A program made the position numbers and the translations under genes. From NCBI GenBank assembly GCA_026984385.1, contig JALSSH010000584.1:1-7130 (forward strand): a stretch of 7,130 nt of DNA, given 5' to 3'. Below are positions 5,435 through 7,130 of this stretch, one piece after another. The stretch is from Ardenticatenia bacterium. Its GTDB lineage: Bacteria > Chloroflexota > Anaerolineae > Aggregatilineales > Aggregatilineaceae. The stretch's first letter is position 1; every line of letters starts with the position of its first letter. The notes under the pieces are model-generated. The model did no database searches and was not told where the DNA came from. It saw only the letters and a program-made list of their open reading frames with translations.

Positions 5435-6424
5435 ATGCCCTACTCTTCTTTTTCCAAACTGTTTCTGCGTGTGGTGATCGTGTTGAGCTTCGGCGTGATG
5501 GGGGCTGTGCTGGTGGCAGAAGCCGACGGCCCTGGTCAAGACGCGCCGCCGATGCAAGAGCCGCAAGATTGCGCCGAGTGCCACGTGGACATCGTGGCGG
5601 GTTGGCAAGAAGGGCTGCACGCTCAGGCCTATAGCGACCCTGTCTTCCAAGAAGCATGGGAGCAACAAGCGGATAAAAACCCTGAGTGCTTGGCTTGCCA
5701 CACCACCGGCTTTGTGGCCTACACAGGTGAATATGATGCTGAGGGGGTCACGTGTGAGGCATGTCACGGGCCAACGCCCGCCAATCACCCGCCCGAAGCG
5801 GTTTCTGTGGAGCGGGGCGTCGAGGTCTGCGCAGGCTGCCACGAAGACACCTACCACGAATGGCAAAATAGCGCGCACGGCGAAGAAGGGATCGCCTGCA
5901 CCACTTGCCACAACCCCCACCCCCAAACCTTACGCTTTGACAACAACGCGGATAACGCGCTGTGCTTGGATTGTCACGGCGAAGACGAGCGCGACGACTA
6001 CACTCACTTGGTGCACAGCGAAGAACAGTGCGTCGATTGCCACTGGCATCATGCCTCGGAGGAAGACATCGCCGCACACGCTGCCCAGGGGCTACCCATT
6101 ACCACCGGCCATACGGCTAAGGTGGAAACTAAAGCCTGTGTGGATTGCCACGAGGAGATCACGGATCGAGACGTGATGGAAGTGAGCCAGGCGGTCTTGG
6201 ACGAGCTGGGCTTGCCCGAAACGCACCCGCTCCACGCGGCCAATGTGCGCATCAAGGAGCTGGAGGCCAAAGTCCACACCCTGGACGCGGAAGGGGCGAA
6301 CACGTCCGCGTTACGTTTGTTGCAAGGCTTCGTTATCGGCGTGGTCATCGGTGGGGTTTTCGTGCTGGGCGTGACACGCTTCCGCCGCCGCAGCACCGCT
6401 ATCACCGAACGCGATGAGGAGTAG
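5435..6424 (+). CDS. extM: Membrane-anchored octaheme c-type cytochrome (cytochrome c554-like)
   Basis: This 329-residue protein has an N-terminal signal segment (about 9-30, KLFLRVVIV... AEA), eight CxxCH heme sites and a single C-terminal membrane helix (about 294-313) followed by positive RFRRR, which places the hemes outside the membrane and the tail in the cytoplasm. Heme cysteines start at C46, C85, C107, C132, C155, C177, C199 and C235. The first half (ECHVDIVAGWQEGLHAQAY, then CLACHTTGF and GVTCEACHGP) looks like the cytochrome c554 family; the middle (WQNSAHGEEGIACTTCHNPH) looks like NrfH/NapC-type relatives. A short amphipathic, possibly coiled stretch (about 268-288) joins hemes to anchor. 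It starts 12 bp after lysR and ends 10 bp before the Fe-S gene, so the two very likely form one electron-transfer complex, the cytochrome receiving electrons from the Fe-S subunit. The symbol is tentative, based on remembered gene content of the Geobacter ext locus. Confidence 0.9.
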   Translation: MPYSSFSKLFLRVVIVLSFGVMGAVLVAEADGPGQDAPPMQEPQDCAECHVDIVAGWQEGLHAQAYSDPVFQEAWEQQADKNPECLACHTTGFVAYTGEYDAEGVTCEACHGPTPANHPPEAVSVERGVEVCAGCHEDTYHEWQNSAHGEEGIACTTCHNPHPQTLRFDNNADNALCLDCHGEDERDDYTHLVHSEEQCVDCHWHHASEEDIAAHAAQGLPITTGHTAKVETKACVDCHEEITDRDVMEVSQAVLDELGLPETHPLHAANVRIKELEAKVHTLDAEGANTSALRLLQGFVIGVVIGGVFVLGVTRFRRRSTAITERDEE

Positions 6425-6434
6425 AGGAAGCAAC

Positions 6435-7130
6435 ATGGCCGAAGAAAAAGATAAATTCCTCACCCGTCGAGAGTTCATCTCCGCGATGGTGGCCGCAGGC
6501 GGAAGCCTGGCGGTTGCCATGGCGTTGAGCGAAATCGAGCCGCTGCAAGAATTGATCCAGCGTGAGCTGGAACTCGAATTGCCAGAGGCCCAAATGGAAT
6601 ACAAACCGCATCACGGCGGCGGCAAACACCACTGGGGCATGGTGATCGACCTGCGCAAATGCATCGGCTGCCAATACTGCGTTTACGCTTGCCAGGCGGT
6701 CAACGATGTGCCGGACGATATGCGTTGGAACGTGTATTTGCCCGAGATCACCGAGACGGGCGAAAAGTTTCACTTGACGCGCCCGTGCCTCCATTGCCAA
6801 GACGCGCCGTGCGTCTCGGTGTGTCCGGTGGGCGCCACGTTTGTCCGCGACGACGGGCTGGTGATCATGGACTACGACCGTTGCATCGGCTGTCGCTATT
6901 GCCAGGTGGCTTGCCCCTATGGGGCGCGCAGCTTCAACTGGGAAAAACGCACCGAACACAGCGGCTACGCGCCGGAATGGGGCGAGCACGAGGTGGAGAT
7001 GCGCCCGCGTGGTGTGGCGGAAAAATGCACCTTCTGCGTCCATCGTATTGATCGTGGCCTGGCTCAAGGGCTTGTGCCCGGGGAAGACCGCGCCGCCACG
7101 CCGGCTTGCGTCAACATCTGCCCGGTCGAA
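6435..7130 (+). CDS. extO: Four-cluster [4Fe-4S] electron-transfer subunit with Tat-like leader (cut by window edge)
   Basis: The frame starts at ATG 6435 (AGAGGAAG, about 5 nt upstream) and is open for 232 codons to the edge, so the C-terminus is missing. It belongs to the NrfC/PsrB/DmsB group of ferredoxin-like subunits that pass electrons between a membrane quinone-reactive protein and a redox partner. Sixteen Cys fall in four groups: C76-C79-C82-C86 (CIGCQYCVYAC), C118-C121-C126-C130 (CLHCQDAPCVSVCP), C150-C153-C156-C160 (CIGCRYCQVACP), and C198-C201 with C225-C229 (CTFC, CVNICP), enough for four cubane clusters. The N-terminus TRREFISAMVAAGGSLAVAMA has a twin-arginine motif followed by a hydrophobic stretch, so export by Tat, folded with clusters, is likely; cleavage is uncertain. 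The next gene is probably a NrfD-like or b-type membrane subunit. The symbol is tentative and based on gene content. Confidence 0.92.
   Translation, partial: MAEEKDKFLTRREFISAMVAAGGSLAVAMALSEIEPLQELIQRELELELPEAQMEYKPHHGGGKHHWGMVIDLRKCIGCQYCVYACQAVNDVPDDMRWNVYLPEITETGEKFHLTRPCLHCQDAPCVSVCPVGATFVRDDGLVIMDYDRCIGCRYCQVACPYGARSFNWEKRTEHSGYAPEWGEHEVEMRPRGVAEKCTFCVHRIDRGLAQGLVPGEDRAATPACVNICPVE

Overview
The window is a GC-rich bacterial segment (roughly 55-60 % by eye) dominated by exported redox proteins. My best guess at the source is an anaerobic or facultative member of the Chloroflexota or a similar metal- or chalcogen-respiring lineage. That guess rests only on the general look of the proteins (large secreted multiheme cytochromes, acidic surface proteins, lipobox lipoproteins), and no phylogenetic marker is present.

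Layout from left to right. Positions 1-459 (minus) hold the N-terminal half of a polar amino-acid ABC transporter binding protein, cut by the window edge. Positions 682-2337 (minus) encode a secreted protein of four tandem rhodanese domains in an A-B-A-B pattern; the fourth domain has Ser in place of the catalytic Cys. It has a good terminator (627-654) and a recognisable promoter (2379-2407). Positions 2527-4308 (minus) encode a lipoprotein multiheme cytochrome with 11 CxxCH motifs. Its reading frame contains one in-frame TGA (3991-3993), followed at a suitable distance by a strong GC hairpin with a GGU loop. I read this as a selenocysteine codon with a bacterial SECIS element, so the gene would be a selenocytochrome of 593 residues with Sec106. 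Its tail carries four copies of an acidic FWGGG motif.

From a 148-181 bp divergent control region rich in dyad symmetries (a perfect 17-bp palindrome of LysR type, a 10-bp inverted repeat and a 6-bp inverted repeat), a plus-strand operon runs to the right: a LysR-family regulator (4490-5422), a membrane-anchored octaheme cytochrome (5435-6424), and a protein with four [4Fe-4S] clusters and a Tat-like leader (6435 to beyond the edge). The genes are separated by about 10 bp. A NrfD-like or b-type membrane subunit probably follows outside the window.

Taken together, the locus looks like a quinone-linked electron-transfer chain: the Fe-S subunit and anchored octaheme cytochrome would move electrons out of the membrane to the surface selenocytochrome, with a secreted rhodanese array handling sulfur or selenium and a LysR regulator controlling both arms. 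From memory, unverified, this gene set resembles the Geobacter ext locus linked to selenite/tellurite reduction (rhodanese ExtH, cytochrome ExtKL, cytochrome ExtM, Fe-S subunit ExtO). The resemblance is in gene content; no sequence comparison was possible here.
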